A stretch of 26,491 nucleotides of DNA from Hypsibius dujardini (taxonomy: Eukaryota; Tardigrada; Eutardigrada; Parachela; Hypsibiidae), in contig LRSR01001452.1 in the NCBI GenBank assembly GCA_001579985.1, positions 1 to 26,491 on the forward strand, given 5' to 3'. The notes beneath the pieces are model-generated. The model was not told the origin of the DNA and did no database searches. It saw nothing but the letters and a program-made list of their open reading frames with translations. Shown here piece by piece: positions 18,603 through 26,491 of this stretch; within the stretch, counting starts at the first letter, position 1, and the number at the start of each line of letters is the position of its first letter. A program made the position numbers and the translations under genes.

Positions 18603-18682
18603 GGAGAGAGCGCGCGCGCACAGCCCGGAGAGAGCGCGCGCGCACAACCCGCAGAGAGCGCGCGGGCACAGCCCGCAGAGAG
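18603..18682. repeat. 24-bp repeat with alternating CG tracts
   Basis: Three 24-base units of GGAGAGAGCGCGCGCGCACA plus GCCC and a partial fourth. The GCGCGCGCAC core is alternating purine-pyrimidine, the type that can adopt Z-DNA. Confidence 0.9.
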
Positions 18683-18950
18683 GCTCTCTCTCGCTCTGGC
18701 TGATTAGCGCCTGACTTTACACGTACAGTACACGCTACAAGTGCTTCATAATACTCGTAATACTCCATCCATCAGAATACACTACTGTATGCCGTGCTTT
18801 TATTGTTTTACAAACGCGTGTTTATTTATCGTACACAGTACAACAGAGCAAAACGAAAGAGCGATCCACTTCTTCTTCTCTTCTTCGTCTTCCGTCGTCG
18901 TCATCATCAAAGGCATACTGTACCACACCACTGCGGGGGTGTCACCAAAC

Positions 18951-19061
18951 ACACACACAACACACACACACACACAACACACACAGCACACACAACACAC
19001 ACACAACACACGCATGGGCCTCTTTTAATGCGATTTTGATGAATTAAACCGATATACCTCT

Positions 19062-19102
<41 letters not shown>
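18951..19102. repeat. (CA)n and (CT)n tracts upstream of Rap2
   Basis: Interrupted CA repeats at 18951-19011 and a nearly pure CT run at 19058-19102. The CT run ends 89 bases before the Rap2 start codon, so it may lie in the promoter or 5' UTR, where GAGA-type tracts are common. Regulatory use is inference. Confidence 0.8.
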
Positions 19103-19104
<2 letters not shown>

Positions 19105-19190
19105 ACCACCGACAACAACACCCTCCTTCATGCGCTGCTAACTATCCCTGACAATTACATCCTCCTGTCTCGTGTGCGGGACGAGGCGAG

Positions 19191-21690
19191 ATGCGGGAAT
19201 TCAAGGTTGTCGTCCTGGGAAGCGGCGGTGTGGGGAAGAGCGCTCTGACGGTCCAGTTTGTTTCCGGTGCGTGATTGTGGATTTTTTCCGGTGAAAAACT
19301 CGATCTGCTTGCACTGGTGCTTTTATTTTTGTCTTTCTTTTCTCCTTCGAAAAGGACACTTTGCGGAGAAGTACGACCCAACGATAGAAGGTATGCATTG
19401 CGGGGGGGAGGAATGGAAGAAGCGATCACGTTTTTTTAGCTGACCGATTTCGGGGCTGCTTTTCCTTTTTAAAATTACAGATTGTGTCTGCTATTCTTCT
19501 TTTGTAGACTTTTATCGGAAGGAAATTGAGGTGGACCAGCAGAGGTGTATTCTGGAAATACTGGACACCGCGGGAACGGAACAGTTTGCCAGTATGCGGG
19601 ATCTCTACATCAAAAACGGCCAAGGTTTGTTGTGGTTTCTGCTTGGCTTAATTCATACGCTTGATTGATCGATTGGCCTTACCGGTAGCATATTTTGTTC
19701 CGATTGCCTTCTTTGTTGCCAGCGTTAGGGTGGGTCTTTCATCCATTCCTGAAAGGTGAATAAAACAGTAATAACAAGCTCTTTCCAAACTTTTGTGATC
19801 GGAAATACTTCATTTGATACATTTTCAGTGAAAGAAAGCAGCAGTTACGTTTCCGTGTTTTCGAACGGCAGTGCTATGTAGTGCATTGGTTGATTGGTTG
19901 ATTGTGCTTTTGAACGGTCGTGTTGTATAGTTCATTGATTAGTTGGTTGATTGATTGTATGCTTTCGAAAGGCAGTGCTATGTAGTGGATCGGTTGATTG
20001 GTTGATTGTGCTTTTGAACGGTAGTGTTGTGTAGTTCATTAATTAGTTGGTTGATTGATTGTGTGCTTTCGAAAGGCAGTGCTATGTAGTGGATTGGTTG
20101 ATTGGTTGATTGTGCTTTTGAACGGTCGTGTTGTGTAGCTCATTGATCGGTTGTTTGATTGATTGTGTGATTTTGGTTTGTAGTGCGTTGGTTGATTGAT
20201 TGATTGGTTGCTTGTGCTTTTGGTTTGTTGATCGGTTTGATCGCTGTCTTGGTCAGTTGCGACTGTGATTGATTTTCTCGCGGCTGGTGCTACCTAAAGG
20301 ATCCTGGAAGTTTTATTTGATAAATTGAGCGTTTGTTTGTTTAATTTCCGGTTGGAAGTCAGGTTATAAAGCAATTCCCAGCATGTTTGTGATAATTCCA
20401 AGTCACTCTGTAGTCCTATCGTAACCAGTCGCTGCTGACCGTTAAGGGACCCTGTGGAAAGGCCGGCGCCTTCATGTTTAGTCTCGGCGACACGCGAGTT
20501 CGCCGATAATGTTCATCATCTCAACTCTGACATTTCTATGCGGAAAATAAAACTTGGAGATCGAAATAGTCTACAGACACGTACACATATTAGTCAGTAA
20601 TAGTAATAATAGTGACGAAAACGAGAGTGCTCAATTTCAAATACCAAGCAAACGCTATGGGTTGAATCGGTACATGGGTTGAATCGGTGGGGTGGCAGAG
20701 GGCGCCACAAGTGTAGAGTGTAAACAACACTCATTCAATCTACACTTGTGGCGCCCTCTGCCACCCCACCGATTCAACCCATAGCATTTGCCTGGTATAT
20801 GACTAACAAATGAGAGTCTCTCCGGAGCCAACCCACAACGTCATATCTTTATCCTTACCCTGATCACGGATTTGGCCTGGATACCCAAACTGAAAATACG
20901 AACAACAACAATAAAGCGAATAATCGAGCCATTGATTGATTGACTACGTCTACAGCTAATTCAACTTAGAAACCAATGCTTGATTGATTGACTACGTTTA
21001 CAGCTAATTCAACTTAGAAACCAATGCTTGATTGATTGATTGTTCTCGAACCTTGAAAAAGTGCCCCCCAGAAAATAGACCGCTAAACGAGAATCGGAAC
21101 GTTCCACCCATCCCCAATAGCACCAGCAAATGAGAAAAATGAATTCCCTTCCCAAATATGTCTCATCTTAAAGTTAATTGTCCCCGGGGATGTAAACGAT
21201 TTCAAAGAAGACTTTCCTAAAACGTCATTTTAAGGATCAGAGTTATCGTAAAACCACACGGTCAGTCGATACCCCGCCCCTTTTCGTGACGTCACACGGA
21301 CTTGAGGATAAGAGTTATTTATCGCTCCGAACAGACTCTTAATGATGACGCCTCGTTCTTCCGCACGCAGGTTTCGTCGTCGTGTACAGCGTGACGAACC
21401 GGCAGACCTTCCAGGACATCAAAATCATGAAGGACCAAATAATGCGCGTCAAGGGCGTGGACCGGGTGCCCATCATCCTGGTGGGCAACAAGGCGGACCT
21501 CGAGCACCTCCGCGAGGTGTCCTCGCAGGACGCCCTGGCCCTCGCGCAGATGTGGGACTGCCCGTTCATGGAGGCCAGCGCCAAGTCCAGGACCAACGTC
21601 AACGAGCTCTTTGCGGAGATTGTCCGCGAGATGAACATCCAACCGGTGGAGGAGAAGACCGAGTGGAACGACTGCTGCCGGATACTGTGA
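19191..21690 (+). CDS. Rap2: Ras-family small GTPase Rap2
   Basis: Four exons, 19191-19266, 19355-19390, 19508-19624, 21371-21690 (TGA), all introns phase 1; 182 residues, against 183 in vertebrate Rap2. A membrane-bound GTP/GDP switch that controls adhesion, cytoskeleton and MAP4K-type kinase signalling. All G motifs are present: P-loop GSGGVGKS (10-17), switch I YDPTIEDF (32-39), DTAGTEQ (57-63), NKAD (116-119) and SAK (146-148). Phe39 separates Rap2 from Rap1, which has Ser39, and Thr61 replaces the Gln61 of Ras as in all Rap proteins. The tail ends DCCRIL: the CAAX box CRIL ends in Leu, predicting geranylgeranylation, and the preceding Cys may be palmitoylated. The N-terminus [12 protein letters not shown] matches the family, fixing the start. 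The third intron (1746 bases) is full of TTGA repeats and a perfect hairpin. No AATAAA is seen before the element at 22674. Confidence 0.97.
19858..20230. repeat. ~105-bp TTGA-rich tandem repeat in Rap2 intron 3
   Basis: About three units of 104-105 bases, marked by TTTCGAAAGGCAGTGCTATG at 19858, 19963 and 20067. Each contains GATTGGTTGATTGTGCTTTT and TTGAACGG. The last unit degenerates after 20170. Confidence 0.88.
20641..20798. mobile_element. Snap-back element with perfect 44-bp stem (Rap2 intron 3)
   Basis: Bases 20674-20717 are the exact reverse complement of 20739-20782, separated by 21 bases. The stem starts ATGGGTTGAATCGGTGGGGT. Imperfect pairing extends outward to ATACCAAGCAAACGCTATGG against the right end. 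A 17-base duplication (ATGGGTTGAATCGGTAC-type) is inserted in the left arm only. No coding capacity. Confidence 0.88.
20933..21028. repeat. 48-bp direct duplication in Rap2 intron 3
   Basis: Two 48-base copies beginning TGATTGATTGACTACGT and containing CAGCTAATTCAACTTAGAAA, differing at one position. Confidence 0.93.
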
Positions 21691-21825
21691 TACGAGTACG
21701 GAGATACCTTCCCAACAGGCAGACACACACACTCAACAGGCAGACAGACAGGCAGACAGGAACCCACAGCCGAAGTAGACAAACGTGAAAAGAAACGCTC
21801 AACAGTGATGGACACTTTCTGTCCG

Positions 21826-22031
21826 GCCCTCGTCGAGGCCCTCGTCGTGACCCTCGTCGAGGCCCCCGTCGAGGCCCTCGTCGTGACCCTCGTCGAGGCC
21901 CTCGTCGTGACCCTCGTCGAGGCCCCCGTCGTGACCCTCGTCGAGGCCCTCGTCGAGACCGTCATCGAGGTCCTCGTCGAGGCCGTCGTCGAGGTCCTCG
22001 TCCTGGCCCTCGTCGAGGCCCTCGTCGTGGC
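21826..22031. repeat. CTCGTCGAGGCC minisatellite in Rap2 3' region
   Basis: Tandem CCCTCGTCGAGG / CCCTCGTCGTGA 12-base units, shortly after the Rap2 stop. Repeat frames (LVEALVVT on plus, DEGLDEGHD on minus) are artefacts. Followed by a (GT)n run at about 22037-22050. Confidence 0.92.
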
Positions 22032-22051
22032 CGGAAGTGTGTGTGTGTGTG

Positions 22052-22560
22052 TGCCTCACGATCCCTCCAAGACGGATGATGTTTATGCTGATTGCGAGAG
22101 AGAGAGAGACCAAGAGCTGCTTTTTTATCCAGGTTGTCCAATTCCGAGTTCCTGTTTGTGGTTTGGTGCTTTTGCGTGGCTCTCTTTTAGAATGCTATTT
22201 TTCTGTGGCCTTGCCTGCTTGCGTGTCAGTGTGTGTGTTTGGGCAATGCAATTTTCACCTTTTTCGACGGAGACTACATTGGCTCTCCTAGTATCTGTCT
22301 TCCCCGCAGAGTTTATCCGGAATTTATGTCTTCGATTATTATTATTATGATGCGAATTTTTAGTGCTTTTTTTTATAGAAAAACCTTTCTTCCTCTTCCT
22401 GCTGGACAATGTTAATTATTTTTTCATCGATCTGCCGCATTTTGCTTTCTGGTTTCATGTCTCTTAAGTGATTACATCTTTTTTTTATAAAACACACAAA
22501 TGGCTCGTCTTTGAACCGGAAACGTTTGCTTTCTTGACAGTTGTCGTTCGGGTTGTGTTG
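22052..22560. other. Rap2 3' flank, no gene seen
   Basis: Mostly T-rich sequence, probably 3' UTR or intergenic. No AATAAA on the plus strand. A GAGAGAGAGA run lies near 22097. Confidence 0.4.
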
Positions 22561-22614
22561 CTGGGATGACATGACCTGCTGGGATGACATGACCTGCTAG
22601 GATGACTTGACCTG
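22561..22614. repeat. 18-bp tandem repeat x3
   Basis: Three units of CTGGGATGACATGACCTG, the third with two changes. Confidence 0.93.
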
Positions 22615-22673
22615 TCTATTCAACAACTGATGCGAGACTTCTTCAACCTTTCTTAAGCGATTCCGTGGTCTTA

Positions 22674-22966
22674 TACTGAGGATATTCAAAGTTCGCTTAT
22701 TTGCAGCGTTTATTTCAAACTCGCTAATCTCCCTGATTTTGCACGCCCTTGCAACGGTGATACGAGGACACGCCCTCCTGCCTTACCTGAAGCTGTGTCT
22801 CCTTCGATAATCTCACTCACATGGACCACTCACAGGACAGATGCACACAATTAGCGAGCAGATAAGCGAGAAAAGCAGCTTCTTGACTGCTTTTCTCGCT
22901 TATTTTCAAAACCAGGGAGATTAGTGAGTTTGAAATAAACGCAGCGAACTTTGAATACCCTTAGTG
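22674..22966. mobile_element. MITE with ~60-bp inverted repeats, TA flanks (copy 1)
   Basis: Terminal inverted repeat TACTGAGGATATTCAAAGTT, matched by the complement of the right end CACTAAGGGTATTCAAAGTT, with arms reaching AATCTCCCTG. TA dinucleotides flank both ends, as for Tc1/mariner-type insertions. An inner hairpin (AAGCGAGAAAAGCAG against CTGCTTTTCTCGCTT) lies at about 22866-22900. It supplies the first AATAAA after the Rap2 gene (22934-22939). A second copy lies at 25610. Confidence 0.85.
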
Positions 22967-23574
22967 TACGTTCCTGATCTCAAGGGTTCTCAAGGTTCGA
23001 TTAAGCCCCACCCCCGCTGATTCACATCAAGCTTGAGCGGATCGTTCAATTCCGTTCACTTGTCCGTGATCGAGCCGTTGGGTTTTGCCTGACAGGCTGT
23101 GCTACCTTGCTTGATTGAGGAGTGCATTAAAAATGCGTTTTTTCAAGTTCGAAATAACATTTGTGAAGTCAATTCTCAAAGTGGAAGAGGGAATGACTGG
23201 TTTCTAAGCTAGCTTGCCGTTGATTTGTTGATTCGGTTTCAAAATCTTTAAGTCAGTAAAGTTTTAAAGTGAATCTGAATGAAGAACCAAGCGAGCGACG
23301 GAGCGGACGGACGTAGGACCTAAAATTGACCCTTGCGATCGGGAGCGTACAATACGATAGGGAAATTTCGATACGGACAATGCAAGTGTCCAGTTCAGAT
23401 CAATCCTGCGCCGAAATCTTTCGGGCCTCGAAAAAATCCCGAAGCTCGAAAAAATTCCGAAGCTCGAAAAAAGCTTTCGGGTTTCGGTTCGGGAAAAACG
23501 ACTGTCGTTGAGTGTACGAAAAATCAATGCACAGTCAATGAAAAAATCATGCTCACTATCTTATAACTACTGTA
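22967..23574. other. Intergenic, no gene seen
   Basis: No exon recognised. Contains a short repeat of GAAGCTCGAAAAAATTCC type at about 23440-23472 (three imperfect copies). Confidence 0.45.
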
Positions 23575-23697
23575 GAGTCTCGACCATTTAGTGCCAATTT
23601 TTAGACCCACCCGTATATTATGCCTGCTCACACTGTGCCACCGTGCAGTCATAATATACGGAGGTCATTAAAAACTGGCACCAAGTGGTCAAGACTC
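23575..23697. mobile_element. Short TA-flanked MITE, 123 bp
   Basis: Inverted repeats start GAGTCTCGACCATTTAGTGC on the left; the complement of the right end reads GAGTCTTGACCACTTGGTGC. The arms extend to CGTATATTATG / CATAATATACG. A TA dinucleotide precedes and follows. No coding capacity. Confidence 0.85.
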
Positions 23698-23699
23698 TA

Positions 23700-24349
23700 G
23701 AGTACCTGACCAGTCTATGGGTAGGAAGCGAGCGAACGAAACTATTTTCCGTTTTATTGACGCCGCTACAATATTTCACGCAAACCAGCGGACAATCTTC
23801 CGAGAAGAGTCAACAAAACAGGAAAAAAGAATGCCGCACTTGTATTATTATCAAGTGGAAAATTATATAATGGCATGGCATTTGGACTTGTGGATTAGGA
23901 CCATCCCAATTGAAAGACCATCTCGATTCTTTGAGAAACCGTTGTTTTGTAACGTTAACAAGCCCCTCCGTAAAATTGACCAGAAGCGCAAGATTTCTAG
24001 TTAACAAGATGTTTTTCGGTAAGTGCTCCTTTTTCGGGTTTCCGGTCGGGCCATGGGGCGTAAGACTGGTTCAGACACACGGACAAGGCAGCGGTGGACC
24101 TCGCTGTCCAGTTTTCCTAGAGACTTCAAGCAAAGTTTAGAGGGTGTGTACGGAAGAGGCTTTTGACGTTTCACCAGCACCCATCGCAACCCCGGAAGGA
24201 AGTCCCTGACCTGGGTCACGCGACGGTCGGCCAGGCACGCGAGCCCTTTAATAGTGACGGTGGTACAGTTCGCCGATCGTTGATCGTGACCCTTTCAGAC
24301 GGATCAATTGCTCGACTAAAACTTCTGGCGTCTTGATACTCAACCAGCT
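23700..24349. other. Intergenic, no gene seen
   Basis: Several short open frames on both strands but none with signal peptide, conserved motif or paired splice sites. Confidence 0.4.
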
Positions 24350-24488
24350 GGATATACACACCTGGCAAAAAACTTTGCGCTGACCGAATTAAGCACTTTG
24401 ACTCGCAACTGTGTACAGCTGTCATGCGTCGAAGGAGTGTGACGGCTTAACTCGGTTAGCGCAAGGTTTTTGCCACGTATGTATATCC
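24350..24488. mobile_element. Snap-back element, 139 bp
   Basis: The left arm GGATATACACACCTGGCAAA and CTTTGCGCTGACCGAATTAAGC-like continuation pair with the right arm, whose complement reads GGATATACATACGTGGCAAA then CTTGCGCTAACCGAGTTAAG. Flanking duplication not evident. Confidence 0.78.
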
Positions 24489-24596
24489 TCCCCGGGAACC
24501 TTTTTGAAGGTTACCACGTTTCGATTACTGCACGACATGTTGCCTTACATCATCTCTTTTAGGTCGAGGCTCCAACCAACCTTTACAGTAAATCAC

Positions 24597-25172
24597 ACCA
24601 TATACACACATGGCCACAATTTTGGGTGGCAGAGCTCGAGCCATCAGGGTGGTTTGAATTTGAGCCATCAGGGTGGTCTGAGTTTGAGCCATCAGGGTGG
24701 TCTGAGTTTGAGCCATCAGGGTGGTCTGAGTTCGAGCCATCAGGGTGGTCTGAGTTTGAGTCATCAGGGTGGCAGAGCTCGAGCCATCAGGGTGGTCTGA
24801 GTTTGAGCCATCAGGATGGTCTGAGTTTGAGCCATCAGGGTGGTCTGAGTTTGAGCCATCGGGGTGGTCTGAGTTCGAGCCACTCTTGGCTAGAGCTTGC
24901 TACTGCTTTCTCCTTAATCTTTGACTTAATGCCCCGGCCCAGCGGGAAAATTGGCATGACTTCCGTCTCGAAAATTCAATCAATCAATCAGAACGAAAAC
25001 AGCTAAAATTAACAAGTTCAATCAATCGATCAATTCAGTCAATTCAGTCAAGGCTGCATGGTCGGCTGTGGTCAAGGGCGCGTGCGCGCGGTGACTTGAT
25101 TCGGCTCGAACTCGGACCACCCTTTTTGGCTTAAAGTCTGCCACCTAAAATTGTGGCCAAGTGCGCACACCA
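24597..25172. mobile_element. Inverted-repeat element carrying a 24-bp minisatellite
   Basis: Ends are inverted: TGGCCACAATTTTGGGTGGC near 24611 against GCCACCTAAAATTGTGGCCA near 25140. Inside, ten 24-base units (CATCAGGGTGGTCTGAGTTT plus GAGC) run from 24641 to about 24880. The right arm keeps only a trace of the unit (GAACTCGGACCACCC). Open frames across the array have an 8-residue period and are artefacts. Confidence 0.8.
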
Positions 25173-25609
25173 GAATCCTACAGAGCTTTTGGATGCATCC
25201 TGACTCGTAGCCCATGATGAACCGAATTGGAATTTGCATAAGCTTTAAGGAATTTAATTCAATTTTATTTATTCATGAATTATATTTATATTTATTCACA
25301 ATTTAATGTAAGGCAACTTACCGCATAGGATCTTCATAGGCAACTGTATTTTATGTATATGTAACTGACTTTTGGGCGGACCGCTTATGCACGCATCATC
25401 AACCGCGGTATCAATCTTCGAGCTCGAATCCTGCGCTTCCTCCATATCCCACACGCGATCTCTGCAGATTATAATGCGACGAAATTGTTTTTGCGCTCAC
25501 ACTTTTCTAGCGATAAGATAAGCGTTTATTTTAGGGTCAACTGTTTATACAGGAAGAACAGATGTATTTTCCTTGAACTGTACAACTCCAAGTGCGCATA
25601 CTCTCGGTG
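25173..25609. other. Intergenic, no gene seen
   Basis: AT-rich, with no exon recognised on either strand. Confidence 0.45.
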
Positions 25610-25892
25610 CATTAAGGGTATTCCAAGTTTGCTTATTTGCAGCGTTTATTTCGCTATTTCAAACTCGCTAATCTCCCTGGTTTTGAAGATGAGCGAGAAA
25701 AGCAGTCAAGAAGCTCCTTTTCTCGCTTAACTGCTCGCTAATTGTGTGAGTTGAGATCAGTGAAGGAGACCCAGCCTCAGGTAAGGCAGGGGGCGTGTCC
25801 GCGTATCACCGTTGCAAAGGCGTGCAAAACCAGGGAGATTAGCGAGTTTGAAATAAACGCTGCAAATAAGCGAACTTTGAATATCCTCACTG
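25610..25892. mobile_element. MITE, copy 2, inverted relative to 22674-22966
   Basis: Same inverted repeats (AAGGGTATTCCAAGTTTGCT ... and right end AGCGAACTTTGAATATCCTC). The internal unique part, for example CGTGTCCGCGTATCACCGTTG, is the reverse complement of that in copy 1 (CAACGGTGATACGAGGACACG), so the two copies lie in opposite orientation. Flanking TA is not preserved. Confidence 0.85.
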
Positions 25893-26294
25893 TCATGCAG
25901 TAGGTCGCAGCAAACGCCGGTATATGAAGAGCTCTCTTCCACATCATGCAGTCATGACCTCCATAACGGATCTCATACAGCCAAGTGCGTATACGTGTAG
26001 CAGGATCCGCTTAGAGAAGAATGTATGCTCTATCAGTAGTCCGTACTCAGTCAGTCAGTCAGTCTGTCTGTAGTCAGTGACACACTCATCCGGGATGGCC
26101 TTTTGACCAACACAGGAGCGCTTATTGACCGAGACACTCATTCGCGCAGACCACTCAGTGTCAGGCGTATAGCGAACCCAAAGAGATGTGTTGTACGCGC
26201 CCAATTACTGCTGCGGTAAGCAAAAGGTTTGTTTACAAAAACCCGGAACGAACCGTCACCGCCACCGTCCCTCCTCGCCATCTCTTCCCTTGCC
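25893..26294. other. Intergenic or 3' flank of the right-edge gene
   Basis: Contains a CAGT/TCTG run near 26048-26078. No minus-strand AATAAA recognised for the gene at the right edge. Confidence 0.4.
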
Positions 26295-26491
26295 TCACTC
26301 CACCGAGAACTCGCATATAACCGTGACGCTTTCCCCGCAGTTGAAATCGCGCACATGAGACGGCCTCTTCAACGTCTGCAGGGAAAACATTGCCGGCGCA
26401 CATTTTTCGTTTCCTCACACAGTGTACCACATTTACCGTGTTGCCGGGCTCTTTCAGTTCATCGATCAAGCTGCTGATCCGCTCAAAACGT
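26295..26491 (-). CDS. Right-edge minus-strand gene, 3' exons only (tentative)
   Basis: Two exons in transcription order, 26491-26437 and 26375-26295 (TGA), joined in phase 0. The first ends ACG/GTAAAT; the second follows the acceptor TTTCCCTGCAG. Reading: RFERISSLIDELKEPGNT then TLKRPSHVRDFNCGESVTVI and CEFSVE. Both parts look protein-like and GC3-biased. Without splicing the same frame stays open to 26233 with a poorer, Arg/Gly-rich composition. A donor GA/GTGAGG overlaps the stop, so the gene might continue. The family is not recognised, and most of the gene lies outside the window. Confidence 0.35.

Noticed and set aside
18436-18714. Possible small gene beginning MGISGLRDLPVPQWTDSYYN
   Set aside because: Protein-like start, but the frame continues into the GCGCGC repeat, with no donor, conserved motif or poly(A) signal.
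21339-21965. Long minus-strand frame antisense to Rap2 exon 4
   Set aside because: Shadow of the GC3-rich Rap2 exon followed by the CTCGTCGAGG minisatellite.
21805-22350. Plus-strand frame LVEALVVTLVEAP
   Set aside because: 12-base minisatellite after the Rap2 stop; no signal, domain or splice support.
24626-25006. Frames with an 8-residue SGWSEFEP or HQGGLSLS period
   Set aside because: 24-base repeat inside an inverted-repeat element; all frames are equally open.

Overview
This is eukaryotic genomic DNA, almost certainly from an invertebrate animal. Genes are split into short exons by GT-AG introns (many only 71-110 bases), exons favour G/C third positions, AATAAA signals follow several stop codons, and the proteins include a Rap2-type small GTPase and a secreted Ly6/Quiver-like three-finger protein. 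Non-coding DNA is crowded with simple repeats, minisatellites with 20-28 base units, and snap-back (inverted-repeat) elements. I cannot name the species.

Layout, left to right: (1) the 3' part of a hemopexin-like gene, 248-3739, + strand, whose introns hold three snap-back elements and a minisatellite, and whose stop codon lies inside the first unit of another minisatellite; (2) a complete three-exon Ly6/Quiver-like secreted protein, 4738-5441; (3) a complete seven-exon secreted protein, 6328-8200, with a Leu-rich helix, an Ala/Pro linker and a hemopexin-like domain, paralogous to (1); (4) an array of 21-base units carrying eight perfect TGACGTCA sites, 8396-8647; (5) a three-exon paralog of the N-terminal half of (3) without the hemopexin-like domain, 10207-10988; (6) a 513-bp non-autonomous hAT-like element with an 8-bp target duplication, 11054-11566; (7) a small three-exon Ala/Pro/Gly-rich secreted protein on the minus strand, 12768-13301; (8) a three-exon secreted protein with a Gly-rich tail, 14433-15223; (9) a less certain minus-strand gene whose 3' end converges on (8), 15454-16653; (10) about 2.5 kb of simple repeats; (11) a complete four-exon Rap2 GTPase, 19191-21690; (12) about 4.5 kb of intergenic DNA with five inverted-repeat elements; (13) the likely 3' exons of a minus-strand gene at the right edge.

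The most interesting content is the local family formed by (1), (3), (5), (8) and perhaps (7). These are secreted proteins assembled from exon-sized modules: signal peptide, amphipathic Leu-rich helix, Ala/Pro or Pro-rich linker, Gly-rich or LLG module, and optionally a hemopexin-like beta-propeller. The first four share intron positions and phases or module order; (7) shares only signal peptide, helix and linker. They look like a tandem array of extracellular matrix, cuticle or adhesive proteins, but that function is inference. The GTPase and Ly6-like gene appear unrelated to it.

All exon boundaries were assigned by eye from splice signals, phase and paralog comparison. No search or expression data were available.
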